Shown: positions 25,036 to 57,449 of the stretch, one piece after another | Position numbering within the stretch: the stretch's first letter is position 1 | Layout: every line of letters starts with the position of its first letter | Assembly: GCF_036099295.1 (NCBI RefSeq) | Contig: NZ_CP107976.1 | Location: 310,001 to 374,000, forward strand | Source: Streptomyces sp. NBC_00358 | GTDB taxonomy: Bacteria; Actinomycetota; Actinomycetes; Streptomycetales; Streptomycetaceae | Length of the DNA stretch: 64,000 nucleotides | Direction of reading: 5' to 3' | Notes under the pieces: model-generated | Database searches by the model: none | What the model was told of the DNA's origin: nothing | The model's input: the letters and a program-made list of their open reading frames with translations, nothing else | Program-made: the position numbers and the translations under genes

Positions 25036-25223
25036 CGCCGACGGATCCCGCGCAGGTGCAGGGAGCCGATCCCGGCGAGAAAGGCGGGAGGCTGCTCCAC
25101 CGCCTTCGTGGATGCGTATGCGGGCCGCACGGTGTGGCGCCGGCAATCGGTTACGAGGAGTCTGCAGGCACCGCCTTCCTGGATGAGTTCCGCGGAATAC
25201 AGGGGGGTTTTGGTCGCATACAT
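25032..25223 (-). CDS. Small cluster protein B (63 aa), paralogue of 28027
   Basis: A 63-aa protein starting MYATKTPLYSAELIQEGG, with a good ribosome site (GGAGGCAGG) just upstream. It resembles the 62-aa product at 28027: LYSAELIQEGGACRLLVTD against LYAAELVEEDGTYKLVVQD, then TVR against TVQ, and both end in an arginine-rich tail (RGIRRR, RGRR). The first 30 residues look like a beta hairpin. It is coupled by ATGA to the type II thioesterase. I do not recognise the family. There is no leader-core architecture that would mark a RiPP precursor. Confidence 0.65.
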   Translation of the reverse strand: MYATKTPLYSAELIQEGGACRLLVTDCRRHTVRPAYASTKAVEQPPAFLAGIGSLHLRGIRRR

Positions 25224-25505
25224 CTGACCTGCCTCCATCAGAGGGTGTCGTGATGGCCGATACGGCGCAGCCCACCATGTCGCCGGTGGCGTGGCGGTCG
25301 CATGCGAGAGGCCGGGACGACGAACGGCCGCTGTGTCCGCCGAAGACTCCATGGAGCAAAGTCAGCTTTGGCGTGGAAGGCCTTGAGCGGAAAGGAACGG
25401 GGTTGCTCCGGACGGGACTTGGCGGTCTCGACCGGTTACGCAGACGAAAACGTGCCCGTGCCCATCGGGACGAAGCAGAGTCACACGGAGAGTCGGCGGG
25501 CAGAC

Positions 25506-25913
25506 TCAGTGCGCCTTGGTGGCGACCGAACCGGCGCCACGGGCCTTGGCGGCGGCCGAACCGGCGCTACGGGCCTTGCCGGCGGGCTTGGCCTGGCGGC
25601 CGGTCCGTCCCTCGTGGGCCTTTGCCGCTGCGGGCGCCGGCTTGGCGGCCGCTCCGGCCCGGCCCGCGGTGCCGTCCTCCGGGGCGCCGACACCGTGTCC
25701 GGCTCTCGGTGCCGTCTGGGCTGCGAGCACCTCGGCAGTCGCCTCGGCGGCGAGATCATGGATGCCCTCGCCGGCTTCATGGACGGCCCTCTTGACCTCG
25801 ATTCCCAGGCCCACCGACGCTTTGACGACCCCTCGCACCAAAGGCTTGCCCAGCCTCTTCACCAGGGAGACGGCGATCAGACCGATCAGGAAAGGAGGTA
25901 CTACAGGCGGCAT
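25506..25913 (-). CDS. DUF5132 domain-containing protein (copy 2), basic tail
   Basis: A 135-aa protein. Residues 1-60 are DUF5132: MPPVVPPFLIGLIAVSLVKR then LGKPLVRGVVKASVG and EVKRAVHEAGEGIHDLA. Unlike the copies at 21441 and 57144 it has a 70-residue tail rich in Ala, Lys, Gly and Arg (KPAPAAAKAHEGRTGRQAKP and similar), recalling histone H1-like tails, so it may bind nucleic acid or membranes. The start at 25913 follows AGAAGGA. It lies inside the minus-strand cluster, about 280 bp from its neighbour, and may have its own promoter. Confidence 0.75.
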   Translation of the reverse strand: MPPVVPPFLIGLIAVSLVKRLGKPLVRGVVKASVGLGIEVKRAVHEAGEGIHDLAAEATAEVLAAQTAPRAGHGVGAPEDGTAGRAGAAAKPAPAAAKAHEGRTGRQAKPAGKARSAGSAAAKARGAGSVATKAH

Positions 25914-26042
25914 GGCACAACATCCTTCTCTTCTGCCGAGGAGGTGATGACTGGATGGACGCACTCCGCTTCAGCGGACCCGCACGTTCCATCACAGAGA
26001 GTATCCAAGGGCGGGTAAGCGACTACGAATTCCCCGTGGCCT

Positions 26043-27803
26043 TCACTCATTCGAGTAGAGCGGCTTTCCCTGGAAGTCTGTTCGGCCGTATGCCCCGTGC
26101 AGTTCTCTCTCCACCCGTCGGCGCAGGACGGAAAACGGCAGTGTGCCGCCGGTCAGCACGGTCTCGTGAAAGGCGCGCACGTCGAACGCGGCGTCGGCGC
26201 CGCGTTCGCACGCTGCCCGCAATGCCGTGAACTCCGCATGACCCGCCCGGTACGTCAGCGCCTGCCCCGGCAGATCGGTCGCGTAGCGCAACGACTCGGT
26301 CGTGATCTGCCGTTCGGACTCGGCTGCCGCGTGGGCCCGCATGAAGGTGCGTGCCTCCTCCAGTGTCATCGTCCCGAGGTTGAGGCCGGTGTCGACGACG
26401 AGGCGCTGCGCGGTGAACCGTTCATGGGCCAGTCGTCCGTACGCGTCCCACGGGTCGTCGTACAGCCCCATCTCCCAGGCGAGCCCTGCCGCGTACTCCG
26501 CCCAGCCCTCCTCGAACCCGCTGAAGGCAGCCAGCTCGCGCCGCAGGTCGGGCAGCGCGGTGTTCTCGGCCTGGCGGGCGAGGTGGAAGTGATGTCCGGG
26601 CGACAGCTCGTGGTAGATGAGCGCGGCCGCGCCGAGCAGTGACCGGTGTGCCAGGTCCGAGGCGTTGTAGCGGTAGCGTCCCACCGGTTGCGCGGCGGTC
26701 GGCGGTTCGTAGTACCCGAACGTCATCGACCCCTCCAGCGCCGGGTCGAGACGGGCCACGTCGTAGGGGGCGCGTGGCAGGACCGCGAACCAGCGCGGCA
26801 GCAGCGGCGTGAGGCGGTCGAGGTGTCCGCGGTAGCGGGCTTCGACCTCCTCCGGGGTGGCGGCGTACAGGCGCGGCTCGGTCGCGAGCCGTTCGTTGAA
26901 CTCCGCCTCAGTCCCCGCGAAACCGAGCGTGTCGCGCATCTCCCGCATCCGCTCGCCGAGTTCGCGGCAGTGCTCCCGGCCGAGTTCGTGGAGGCGCTCG
27001 GGTGGTGTGTCGCCGGAGGTGTACGTCCTGACGAAGGACCGGTATGCCGCCTCGCCTTCCGGGTAGCGGGCCCAGCCGACGGCCTGCGGTGCCCGCCGGA
27101 GGTAGTCCGGGTCGCCCACGAGGGCGATGATGCGGTCGAACGCGGGCTCCAGTTCGGTGGCCACGAGCCGCTCGACCGTGTCGCGCAGGTGCCCCCGGCT
27201 CGCCGCTTCGAGCCGGGTGAGCCGCTCGTCGTCCACCCGGACGCACTGTGCCGACGACGCCCGCAGGCGGGTAAGTGTGGTGTGGACGCCGGTCAGGGCC
27301 GGAGCGGGGATGTGAAAGCCCCGCTCCGCCTGCCCGGCGGCCTTGTCGCCGATCGTCGCGACGCAACGGGCCAGGTCCCGTACGAGGGTCACGTACCGGT
27401 CCGCGTCGGCTCGGTGCTCGAAGCGGAACGGGCGGAAGACGGTGTCACCGTACTGCTGGAGCCGGAAGAGCTGGTACGGCGTCGCGGTGGGGGTGAGCCA
27501 GTGGAAACGTCCCGCCTCCGCTTCCTGTTCGGCCAGTGCCCGGAGGAAGCCCGCTGTGTCGGCGGCGGGACCGGACAGCTCCGCCGGTCGCAGCGCACGC
27601 AGCCGGTTCAGCACCCCGGCAGCGAACCCGGCGCGCTCGTCGGCCTCCTCCGCGGACACCCCCGGCAGCGACTCGACCGGCAGCCCGCGGCGCGTGCGCA
27701 GCGACGGCTCGCGTGCGAGCAGGAAGTCCCAGTACGAGGTCGCGAGTCGGTCGATCTCTCGCGCCGTGGAGTCGTCCGGGGAGCCTCCTGGATTGATGAC
27801 CAT
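26043..27803 (-). CDS. DUF885-family metallopeptidase-like protein
   Basis: A 586-aa protein of the DUF885 family, zinc-peptidase-like enzymes. The signature IYHELSPGHHFHLARQ (about residue 393) contains HExxxGHH-type metal ligands. AFSGFEEGWAEYAAGLAWEM follows with a conserved Glu, and helical repeats dominate. A GTG start at 27926 would add 41 Pro/Thr-rich residues. I chose the ATG at 27803, which matches the usual N-terminus (DRLATSYWDFLLAREPSLRT). In a peptide cluster it could trim or degrade peptide product or precursors. A metal enzyme would not be hit by a serine-protease inhibitor. Role inferred only from position. Confidence 0.75.
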   Translation of the reverse strand: MVINPGGSPDDSTAREIDRLATSYWDFLLAREPSLRTRRGLPVESLPGVSAEEADERAGFAAGVLNRLRALRPAELSGPAADTAGFLRALAEQEAEAGRFHWLTPTATPYQLFRLQQYGDTVFRPFRFEHRADADRYVTLVRDLARCVATIGDKAAGQAERGFHIPAPALTGVHTTLTRLRASSAQCVRVDDERLTRLEAASRGHLRDTVERLVATELEPAFDRIIALVGDPDYLRRAPQAVGWARYPEGEAAYRSFVRTYTSGDTPPERLHELGREHCRELGERMREMRDTLGFAGTEAEFNERLATEPRLYAATPEEVEARYRGHLDRLTPLLPRWFAVLPRAPYDVARLDPALEGSMTFGYYEPPTAAQPVGRYRYNASDLAHRSLLGAAALIYHELSPGHHFHLARQAENTALPDLRRELAAFSGFEEGWAEYAAGLAWEMGLYDDPWDAYGRLAHERFTAQRLVVDTGLNLGTMTLEEARTFMRAHAAAESERQITTESLRYATDLPGQALTYRAGHAEFTALRAACERGADAAFDVRAFHETVLTGGTLPFSVLRRRVERELHGAYGRTDFQGKPLYSNE

Positions 27804-28026
27804 GGCGCCAGTGTGCGCCTTGAGGTGACGCAGCGTCAGCAACGGGGCCGTGAACCGCGCGTCGGGCGGCGCCGTCGTGTCAGCCGTGCCGGCCGGTTGC
27901 GGCGGCGGCGTGTCGTCGACGCGCACTCCTGTGGCTGACGTTCGGCCACAAGCGCCCGTCCACGAAGCCGGTGCCGGCCGGCAGTTGATCTGCGGGCGAC
28001 ACCGGCCTCATTGATCCGGAAGCGGT

Positions 28027-28215
28027 CTACCGGCGGCCGCGTGCCGACGCCGAGCCGAGCTTGGAACTCAGCACCGACAGGAGTACCGGGAGCCTGGCCA
28101 CGGCGGATTCGGGAACCGGGGTGACCTGGACCGTGTCCCGGACCACGTCCTGCACCACGAGTTTGTAGGTGCCGTCTTCCTCGACGAGTTCGGCGGCGTA
28201 GAGCAGTGTTTCCAC
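28027..28215 (-). CDS. Small cluster protein A (62 aa), paralogue of 25032
   Basis: A 62-aa protein starting METLLYAAELVEEDGTYKLV and ending SASARGRR. It starts 32 bp after the SRPBCC gene stops, in the same direction, so it is probably co-transcribed. It shares its N-terminal block and basic C-terminus with the product at 25032 (see there). Residues 35-52 are hydrophobic (ARLPVLLSVLSSKLG), perhaps an amphipathic helix. Not a recognised family. Two copies in one cluster argue for a real, selected function. Confidence 0.65.
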   Translation of the reverse strand: METLLYAAELVEEDGTYKLVVQDVVRDTVQVTPVPESAVARLPVLLSVLSSKLGSASARGRR

Positions 28216-28247
28216 CAGGGGTCCTTCGGTCGTGTCGTGCGGCGGGG

Positions 28248-28991
28248 TCAGGCGCCGTTGAGCCAGGCGTTCCAGGCCTTGGTGGCCAGTTCTTCGTCCG
28301 CGTCCTCGGCGAACAGGTGGTGGCCCAGCCAGATCGGCCAGTTCCAGGAGCTGCCGTTGAAGAACCGGTACAGCGCGTCCGGGCCTCGCAGGCCGACGAA
28401 GTCAGGGCTCAGCCAGTCCACGACCACCTCCGTCGAACCGCCGTCCGCGCCCGGGAGGTCGAGCGACAACCGGTCGCCGACGGCCGCGTCGTCGTCGAGG
28501 CCGAGGCGCCGGCGCAGGGCGGCGAAGTCGGCGGGGTCTTCGGTGGACTCGCCACGGGCGGCCCTGACGTAGACGGCGGGGCGGCCGGCGAAGTGCCTCA
28601 GGTACTCGGGGAGGGAGTGCTGGTAGAAGTCGACGTGCTTCTCGGCCGCGTCCGCCTTCGTGTCCCAGTTCCAGGTGTCGTCGACCACGCCCGTGTGCAC
28701 CCAGTGGATTCCCATCCGCAGGTGGCTCGCGCCGTCGTCGGCCGGCTCGATGCGGTAGGTGAGCGTGTTGGAGAACCCGCCGTCCTGGGTGGCCCGAACC
28801 GCGAAGTGGTGCGGCGGCTCCCACGCCACGACGGTGCTGTCGCCGCGCGTGGCCTTTCCGCCGACGCGCGGCTCGACCTCCATCGGGTAGAGCCAGCCGA
28901 GGTTGCCGGCGCCGGTGGCGACCGCGTCCCAGACCTGTTCGGGCGTGGCGGGCAGGTCCTGTTCCCGGCGGACCTCGAGCTCTCGGGCCAT
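28248..28991 (-). CDS. SRPBCC (AHSA1-like) domain protein
   Basis: A 247-aa protein. Residues 1-140 form a START/SRPBCC helix-grip fold of the AHSA1 type (MARELEVRREQDLPATPEQVW, VVAWEPPHHFAVRAT, LTYRIEPADDGASHLRMGIH), which usually binds hydrophobic ligands. The second half (150-245) is a less defined extension, perhaps a second domain (EVVVDWLSPDFVGLRG). The ATG at 28991 follows GAAGGAGAAG and is preferred to an ATG eight codons earlier. It lies 27 bp after the P450 gene. A role in binding or modifying the peptide is possible but unproven. Confidence 0.75.
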   Translation of the reverse strand: MARELEVRREQDLPATPEQVWDAVATGAGNLGWLYPMEVEPRVGGKATRGDSTVVAWEPPHHFAVRATQDGGFSNTLTYRIEPADDGASHLRMGIHWVHTGVVDDTWNWDTKADAAEKHVDFYQHSLPEYLRHFAGRPAVYVRAARGESTEDPADFAALRRRLGLDDDAAVGDRLSLDLPGADGGSTEVVVDWLSPDFVGLRGPDALYRFFNGSSWNWPIWLGHHLFAEDADEELATKAWNAWLNGA

Positions 28992-29018
28992 GGGCACTTC
29001 TCCTTCGTCGTTCATGGG

Positions 29019-30266
29019 TCAGTAGGTGAGCGGAAGCGCGGTGAGTCGCCGTTGCAGCGGGTTGGGCCGCCAGTCGAGTTCCGCGTCGCCGGCCAGCCGC
29101 AGGTGCGGGAGCCGACGGACCAGCGTGCCGACGGCCACCTCCGCCTGGAGCTTGGCCAGCGGGCCGCCGAGGCAGAAGTGCGGGCCGTTGCCGAAGCTGA
29201 GGTGCCGGTTGCCCGGGCGGGTCAGGTCGAGCCGGTCGGGGTCCTCGAAGCGCTCGGGATCCCGGTTGGTCGCGGCGAGGAACAGGTAGGCCAGCTCGCC
29301 CTCGCGCAGCGTCCGCCCGCCGATCTCGACGTCCTCGGCGGCGACCCGGACGATCGCCTGGGTCGGCGTGTCGTAGCGGGCGAGCTCGTCGACGGCCGTG
29401 CGGATCAGCGTCGGGTCCTCGCGCAGCCGGGCCAGCTGGTCGGGGTGGCGCAGCAGGGCGAGCATGCCGTTGCCGACCAGGTGGGTGGTGGTCTCGTCGC
29501 CGGCGGTGATCAGGACGAAGCAGGTGGACAGCAGCTCGGAGTCGGTGAGCCGGTCGTCCTGCGCCTGGGTGGCGACCAGGGCGCTGATGAGGTCGTCGCC
29601 GGGGTCGGCCCGGCGGCGGCGGACGAGCCGGGCGAGGTACTCCTCGTACTGCTCGATCGCCGCCTCGGACTTGTCGATGTCCTCGCTCAGCCGGCCGAAG
29701 CGGTGGAACCAGGTCTTGACCTGCGGGAGGTCCTCGGGCGGGATGCCGAAGAGCTCGCAGACGACGGACAGCGGGAGCGGGGAGGCGACCGCCTCGATCA
29801 GGTCCATGGCCGGCCCGGCCGCGACCGCCTCGTCGATGAGCCGGTCGACGATCCGCTGGATGCCGTCGCGCAGATCTTCGACGCGCCGGGCGGTGAAGGC
29901 ACGGTTGGCCAGCCTGCGCAGCCGGGCGTGGTCCGGCGGGTCGGTGTTGCTCATCACCCGGCCGAGCCGGTCGGTGAGCCGGCTGAAGGCCTTGAGGTCG
30001 CCGCCGAGCGCACTGTAGGCGCGGGTCATCCGGTCCCGGTCGTTGGACAGCCGCAGGTCGCTCAGGGCCGCCTCGACGTCGGCGTACCGGGTGAGGTACC
30101 AGATGCCCTGGGCGCTGCGGTGGACCGGGTCCTCGCGGCGCATGCGGGCGTAGAACGGGTACGGGTCCCGGCGTGCCTCGGGCGTGAGCAGAGCCGTGGC
30201 GAGGTCGTCGGACCGGGCGAGGCCCGCGCTGGCGCGGGCCTCGTCGGTGGTGTCGGTCAGGTTCAC
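29019..30266 (-). CDS. Cytochrome P450, candidate Pro-to-Ahp oxidase
   Basis: A 415-aa soluble bacterial P450. The I helix has ITAGDETTTHLV, the K helix ELARYD gives ExxR, and the haem loop is LSFGNGPHFCLGG with the Cys ligand. The GTG at 30266 follows the MbtH stop by 11 bp. An open frame extends further but overlaps MbtH. In Ahp-cyclodepsipeptide pathways the Ahp residue arises by oxidation of a Pro residue, and a cluster P450 is the expected catalyst. Module 4 of the adjacent NRPS is predicted to load Pro, so this P450 is the best candidate. Other hydroxylations cannot be excluded. Confidence 0.92.
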   Translation of the reverse strand: MNLTDTTDEARASAGLARSDDLATALLTPEARRDPYPFYARMRREDPVHRSAQGIWYLTRYADVEAALSDLRLSNDRDRMTRAYSALGGDLKAFSRLTDRLGRVMSNTDPPDHARLRRLANRAFTARRVEDLRDGIQRIVDRLIDEAVAAGPAMDLIEAVASPLPLSVVCELFGIPPEDLPQVKTWFHRFGRLSEDIDKSEAAIEQYEEYLARLVRRRRADPGDDLISALVATQAQDDRLTDSELLSTCFVLITAGDETTTHLVGNGMLALLRHPDQLARLREDPTLIRTAVDELARYDTPTQAIVRVAAEDVEIGGRTLREGELAYLFLAATNRDPERFEDPDRLDLTRPGNRHLSFGNGPHFCLGGPLAKLQAEVAVGTLVRRLPHLRLAGDAELDWRPNPLQRRLTALPLTY

Positions 30267-30277
30267 TGCGAGCCGCG

Positions 30278-30493
30278 CTACCGCTGGGCGTTCATGGCGT
30301 CGGCGAGGCTCTTGGGCCGCATGTCGGTCCAGTTCCGCTCGACGTACTCCAGGCAGGCGGCGTGGGTGTCGGGTCCGTGGGCGACGTTCCAGCCGTCGGG
30401 GACGTCCGCGAACTGCGGCCACAGCGAGTGCTGGTTCTCGTCGTTGGTGAGCACGAGGAAGGTGCCGTCCTCGTCGTCGAACGGGTTGGTCAT
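30278..30493 (-). CDS. MbtH-like NRPS accessory protein
   Basis: A 71-aa MbtH-family protein, which binds and activates adenylation domains. The signature residues are present: [34 protein letters not shown] and [12 protein letters not shown]. It starts 5 bp after the NRPS stop, with the AGGAGG ribosome site inside the end of the NRPS gene, so the two are made together. Confidence 0.97.
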   Translation of the reverse strand: MTNPFDDEDGTFLVLTNDENQHSLWPQFADVPDGWNVAHGPDTHAACLEYVERNWTDMRPKSLADAMNAQR

Positions 30494-30498
30494 GGGAA

Positions 30499-54522
<24,024 letters not shown>

Positions 54523-54639
54523 GGGGGGATACCTCCGGGAGGGGGACAGACGTGGGGGGAGAGTGGGGGGAGGGCACGCCAGGGAGCACCGGCCGCGGTG
54601 ACGTCACGTGGCGGGCGGCCGGTGGTACGGCTGGTGGGG

Positions 54640-56937
54640 TCAGGCGACGAGTTCTCCGGCCTGGAGCTGCCAGAGGGATGCGTAGAGTCCGTGCAGGGCG
54701 AGGAGTTCGTCGTGGGTGCCCTGCTCGGCCACGACGCCGCCCGTGTCCATGACGTAGATCCGGTCGGCGTGACGGACCGTGGAGAGCCGGTGGGCGATGA
54801 TCACCATCGTCCGGTCGGCGGCGAAGACACGGAGCGTGCGCTGGATGGCGGCCTCGGTCTCGTTGTCCACGGCGGAGGTGGCTTCGTCGAGGATCACCAC
54901 CGGCGCGTCCTTGAGGATCGCGCGCGCCAGCGCGATCCGCTGCCGCTGGCCGCCGGAGAGGGCTGCGCCGCGTTCGCCGATCACCGTGTCGTAGCCGTCC
55001 GGCAGCGTCGCGACGAAGGTGTGGGCCTCGGCCATTCTGGCCGCCTCGGCCAGGGCCTCGTCCGAGGCGCCGAAGCTGCCGTAGCGGATGTTGTCGGCGA
55101 TGGTGCCGTCGAAGAGGAAGGGGTCCTGCGCGACGAAGGCGATCGCGTGGCGCAGATCCTGCCTCGGCAGGTCGCGGACGTCCCGCCCGTCGAGCAGCAC
55201 GCTGCCCGACTCCGTTTCCACGAAGCGCATCAGCAGCTTGGCGACGGTCGTCTTGCCGGAGCCGGTGCAACCGACGAGGGCGGTGACCTGCCCGGCGGGA
55301 ATGGCCAGCGAAAGCCCCTCCAGCACCGGCGGCCGGTCGGGATAGGCGAAGGTCACGTCGTCGAGGACGATCTCGCCGCGCACCTTCCGGGCGTCGAGCG
55401 CCGCGCCGTCGCCGTCGACCTCGAGGGGGAGGGCTTGCAGCCGCCGGACGCGGTCGTAGGCGACAAGCGTGCGCTGGTACTGGTCGACGATGCCGCCGAG
55501 CCGGTTCATCCGCAGCAACACCATCTGGGGCAGCCCGATGAGCGGGCTGAACACCTCGAACGGCAGGCTGCCGTCGAGCACCGCCCGGCCGCCGATCAGC
55601 AGGGTTCCGGCCATCGAACTGGTCGTGCAGACCCGGACGATCTCGGCGTGGCGGATCGTGCTCCGGTCGGTCCGCCGGCTGCTGTCCTGGACCTCCCCGC
55701 TCAGCAGGTCGATGCGCTCGGCCTCGTAATCCTCGGTGCAGAAGCTCTTGACGGTGGCACCGGCGTCCAACGTGTTCACCAGTTGGCTGTGCAGCTTGGC
55801 CCGGTGCTCGCCGGAGACTGCGTAGTCGGCCGCGACTTTGTCCTGGTAGTGGAACGACAGCCAGGCGATGACCGGGATGGGCAGGAACGCGATCCAGGCG
55901 ATCTGTGGCGCCAGCAGCAGGAAGAGTGGAACCAGGAGGGTCAGGCTGGTGCCAAGGTGCAGCAGGTCGCCCGCCGAGGTGGCGAAGAAGGTGCCCAGTT
56001 GACGGACGTCGTCGGTGAGCGCGCCGGCGATCCGGGTGGTCCGCTCGCCTTCCAGGTGCCGTAGTTCGAGGTGCTGCACGTGGGCGTACGTCCGGTTGCG
56101 CCAGTCGTGCTCGATGTCCTGGCCGAGTCGGCGCCACTGGAGGTTCGAGGCGTACGAGAGGCCCGCCACGGCGGCACAGGCGGCGGCCATCAGCCCAGCC
56201 AGACCGAAGAGTTGGGTGGACGCGGTGGTCAGGCCGAGGCGAGCCAGTGGAGCTGCCTCACCCTTGATGAGGACCAGTCCGGTCCAGCCGAGGAAGGTAC
56301 CGAGCGCCATCTCCGAGACCTGGCAGGCGACGGACAGGGCAACGGCCTCGTAGAGACGGCGTCGGTGCGGTCCGACGATCTCCAGCAGGGGATGACGTTC
56401 GGCGCCGGGCCCGGCCGCTTCCCGGGGCGCGTCGGCCGTTCCGCGCCAGGCCTTCCGGAGGACGGCCGTGGTCAACGCGGCCACCCCGCCCACTGCCACC
56501 AGTTGCCTGCTCAGCGCCGACCCCTTGATCAGCGCGACCCCGGCCGCGACCCCGCCGCCGACGGCGAGCACCGGTCGCACGACCAGGCCGCGGTCCACCT
56601 GCGGGGCCGGTGCGGCGACGGGGCGGGCCGGTGTCGGGCGTCCCGCTCCGGTCGGATCCTCCGCGACCAGGGTGACGGCTCTGCGGACGATCCGGCCGAC
56701 GTCCGTGGCGCGCAGCCGTGCATCGTGCCGGACGAGCACCCCGCCGGTGACCGGGTTGGCCCGGGCCTCGGTGATCCCGGGAACGCGGCGCAGCGCGGCG
56801 GCGAGGAACTCGGCCGTCCGTGGCCGTCCGAGCACCAGCTTGACGTCCCAACGCTGACGGCCCGGAGTGACCGAGCGCGGGTTCACGTCCCATTCCGCGG
56901 ACCGGAATCCGGCTGCGGCACCCAGTAGCGATGACAT
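54640..56937 (-). CDS. ABC exporter with N-terminal HMA-like domain
   Basis: A 765-aa half-transporter of the export type. Residues about 25-85 (GRPRTAEFLAAALRRVPGIT, NPVTGGVLVRHD) resemble a heavy-metal-associated ferredoxin-like domain but lack its CxxC metal site. A transmembrane domain follows (about 190-480), then an ATPase (500-765) with Walker A GCTGSGKTT, signature ALSGGQRQRIALARA, Walker B VVILDEATSAVD and the H-loop HRLS. The ATG at 56937 was chosen (a GTG lies four codons upstream). It is the first gene of the cluster, 117 bp before the NRPS, and most likely exports the peptide. The N-terminal fusion is uncommon for an NRPS exporter. Confidence 0.88.
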   Translation of the reverse strand: MSSLLGAAAGFRSAEWDVNPRSVTPGRQRWDVKLVLGRPRTAEFLAAALRRVPGITEARANPVTGGVLVRHDARLRATDVGRIVRRAVTLVAEDPTGAGRPTPARPVAAPAPQVDRGLVVRPVLAVGGGVAAGVALIKGSALSRQLVAVGGVAALTTAVLRKAWRGTADAPREAAGPGAERHPLLEIVGPHRRRLYEAVALSVACQVSEMALGTFLGWTGLVLIKGEAAPLARLGLTTASTQLFGLAGLMAAACAAVAGLSYASNLQWRRLGQDIEHDWRNRTYAHVQHLELRHLEGERTTRIAGALTDDVRQLGTFFATSAGDLLHLGTSLTLLVPLFLLLAPQIAWIAFLPIPVIAWLSFHYQDKVAADYAVSGEHRAKLHSQLVNTLDAGATVKSFCTEDYEAERIDLLSGEVQDSSRRTDRSTIRHAEIVRVCTTSSMAGTLLIGGRAVLDGSLPFEVFSPLIGLPQMVLLRMNRLGGIVDQYQRTLVAYDRVRRLQALPLEVDGDGAALDARKVRGEIVLDDVTFAYPDRPPVLEGLSLAIPAGQVTALVGCTGSGKTTVAKLLMRFVETESGSVLLDGRDVRDLPRQDLRHAIAFVAQDPFLFDGTIADNIRYGSFGASDEALAEAARMAEAHTFVATLPDGYDTVIGERGAALSGGQRQRIALARAILKDAPVVILDEATSAVDNETEAAIQRTLRVFAADRTMVIIAHRLSTVRHADRIYVMDTGGVVAEQGTHDELLALHGLYASLWQLQAGELVA

Positions 56938-57143
56938 GCGTACAATCACCTGTTTGCGGAGGTCACGGGTAATCCGTCAACGGGCGCGACGGAATTCGGC
57001 GCACGGCGGATTCACTGCGACGGAGCGGAAAGTCCGAGAGGGAGGAAGAGGCGCGGCCGAAAGGCCCACGGCCGACCGCCGCGAGGACCCGTCTTCCGAG
57101 GTCGACAGGAAGACGCGCCCAGGCGGCGGGCATCAGGGCGTCA

Positions 57144-57449
57144 CTACGCCTTCGCGGCACCGACGGTCGCGCGGATCTTCGGAGTCCTGGCCTCGTCCTT
57201 CTCGGCGTTCGAGGCTGCACCCTCGGCAGGCCGTTGGTCGTCGGAGACGATCTGCGCCGCCACCATCTCGGCAGCCACCTCGACCGCGAGGTCGTGGATG
57301 TTCTCTCCGGCCTCTTGGGCCGCTTTCTTCACCTCCATGACAAGACCGACGGATGTCGTGACGACACCGCGCATCAGTGGCTTGAGGACACGCTTGGCCA
57401 GTGGCGCGACGATGAGACCGATCAGGAACGGCGGAACGACGGGCGGCAT
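57144..57449 (-). CDS. DUF5132 domain-containing protein (copy 3)
   Basis: A 101-aa protein with the same N-terminus as copy 2, MPPVVPPFLIGLIVAPLAKR, then VLKPLMRGVVTTSVGLVMEV and KKAAQEAGENIHDLAVEVAA, and a charged tail. The ATG at 57449 follows TTGGAG. It lies upstream of the exporter gene across a gap of about 200 bp that probably holds the cluster promoter. Function unknown. Confidence 0.75.
   Translation of the reverse strand: MPPVVPPFLIGLIVAPLAKRVLKPLMRGVVTTSVGLVMEVKKAAQEAGENIHDLAVEVAAEMVAAQIVSDDQRPAEGAASNAEKDEARTPKIRATVGAAKA

Noticed and set aside
25032-28215. The 62-63 aa proteins as RiPP precursors
   Set aside because: There is no leader/core division, no repeated core and no RiPP-modifying enzyme. 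The conserved part is N-terminal and structured-looking.
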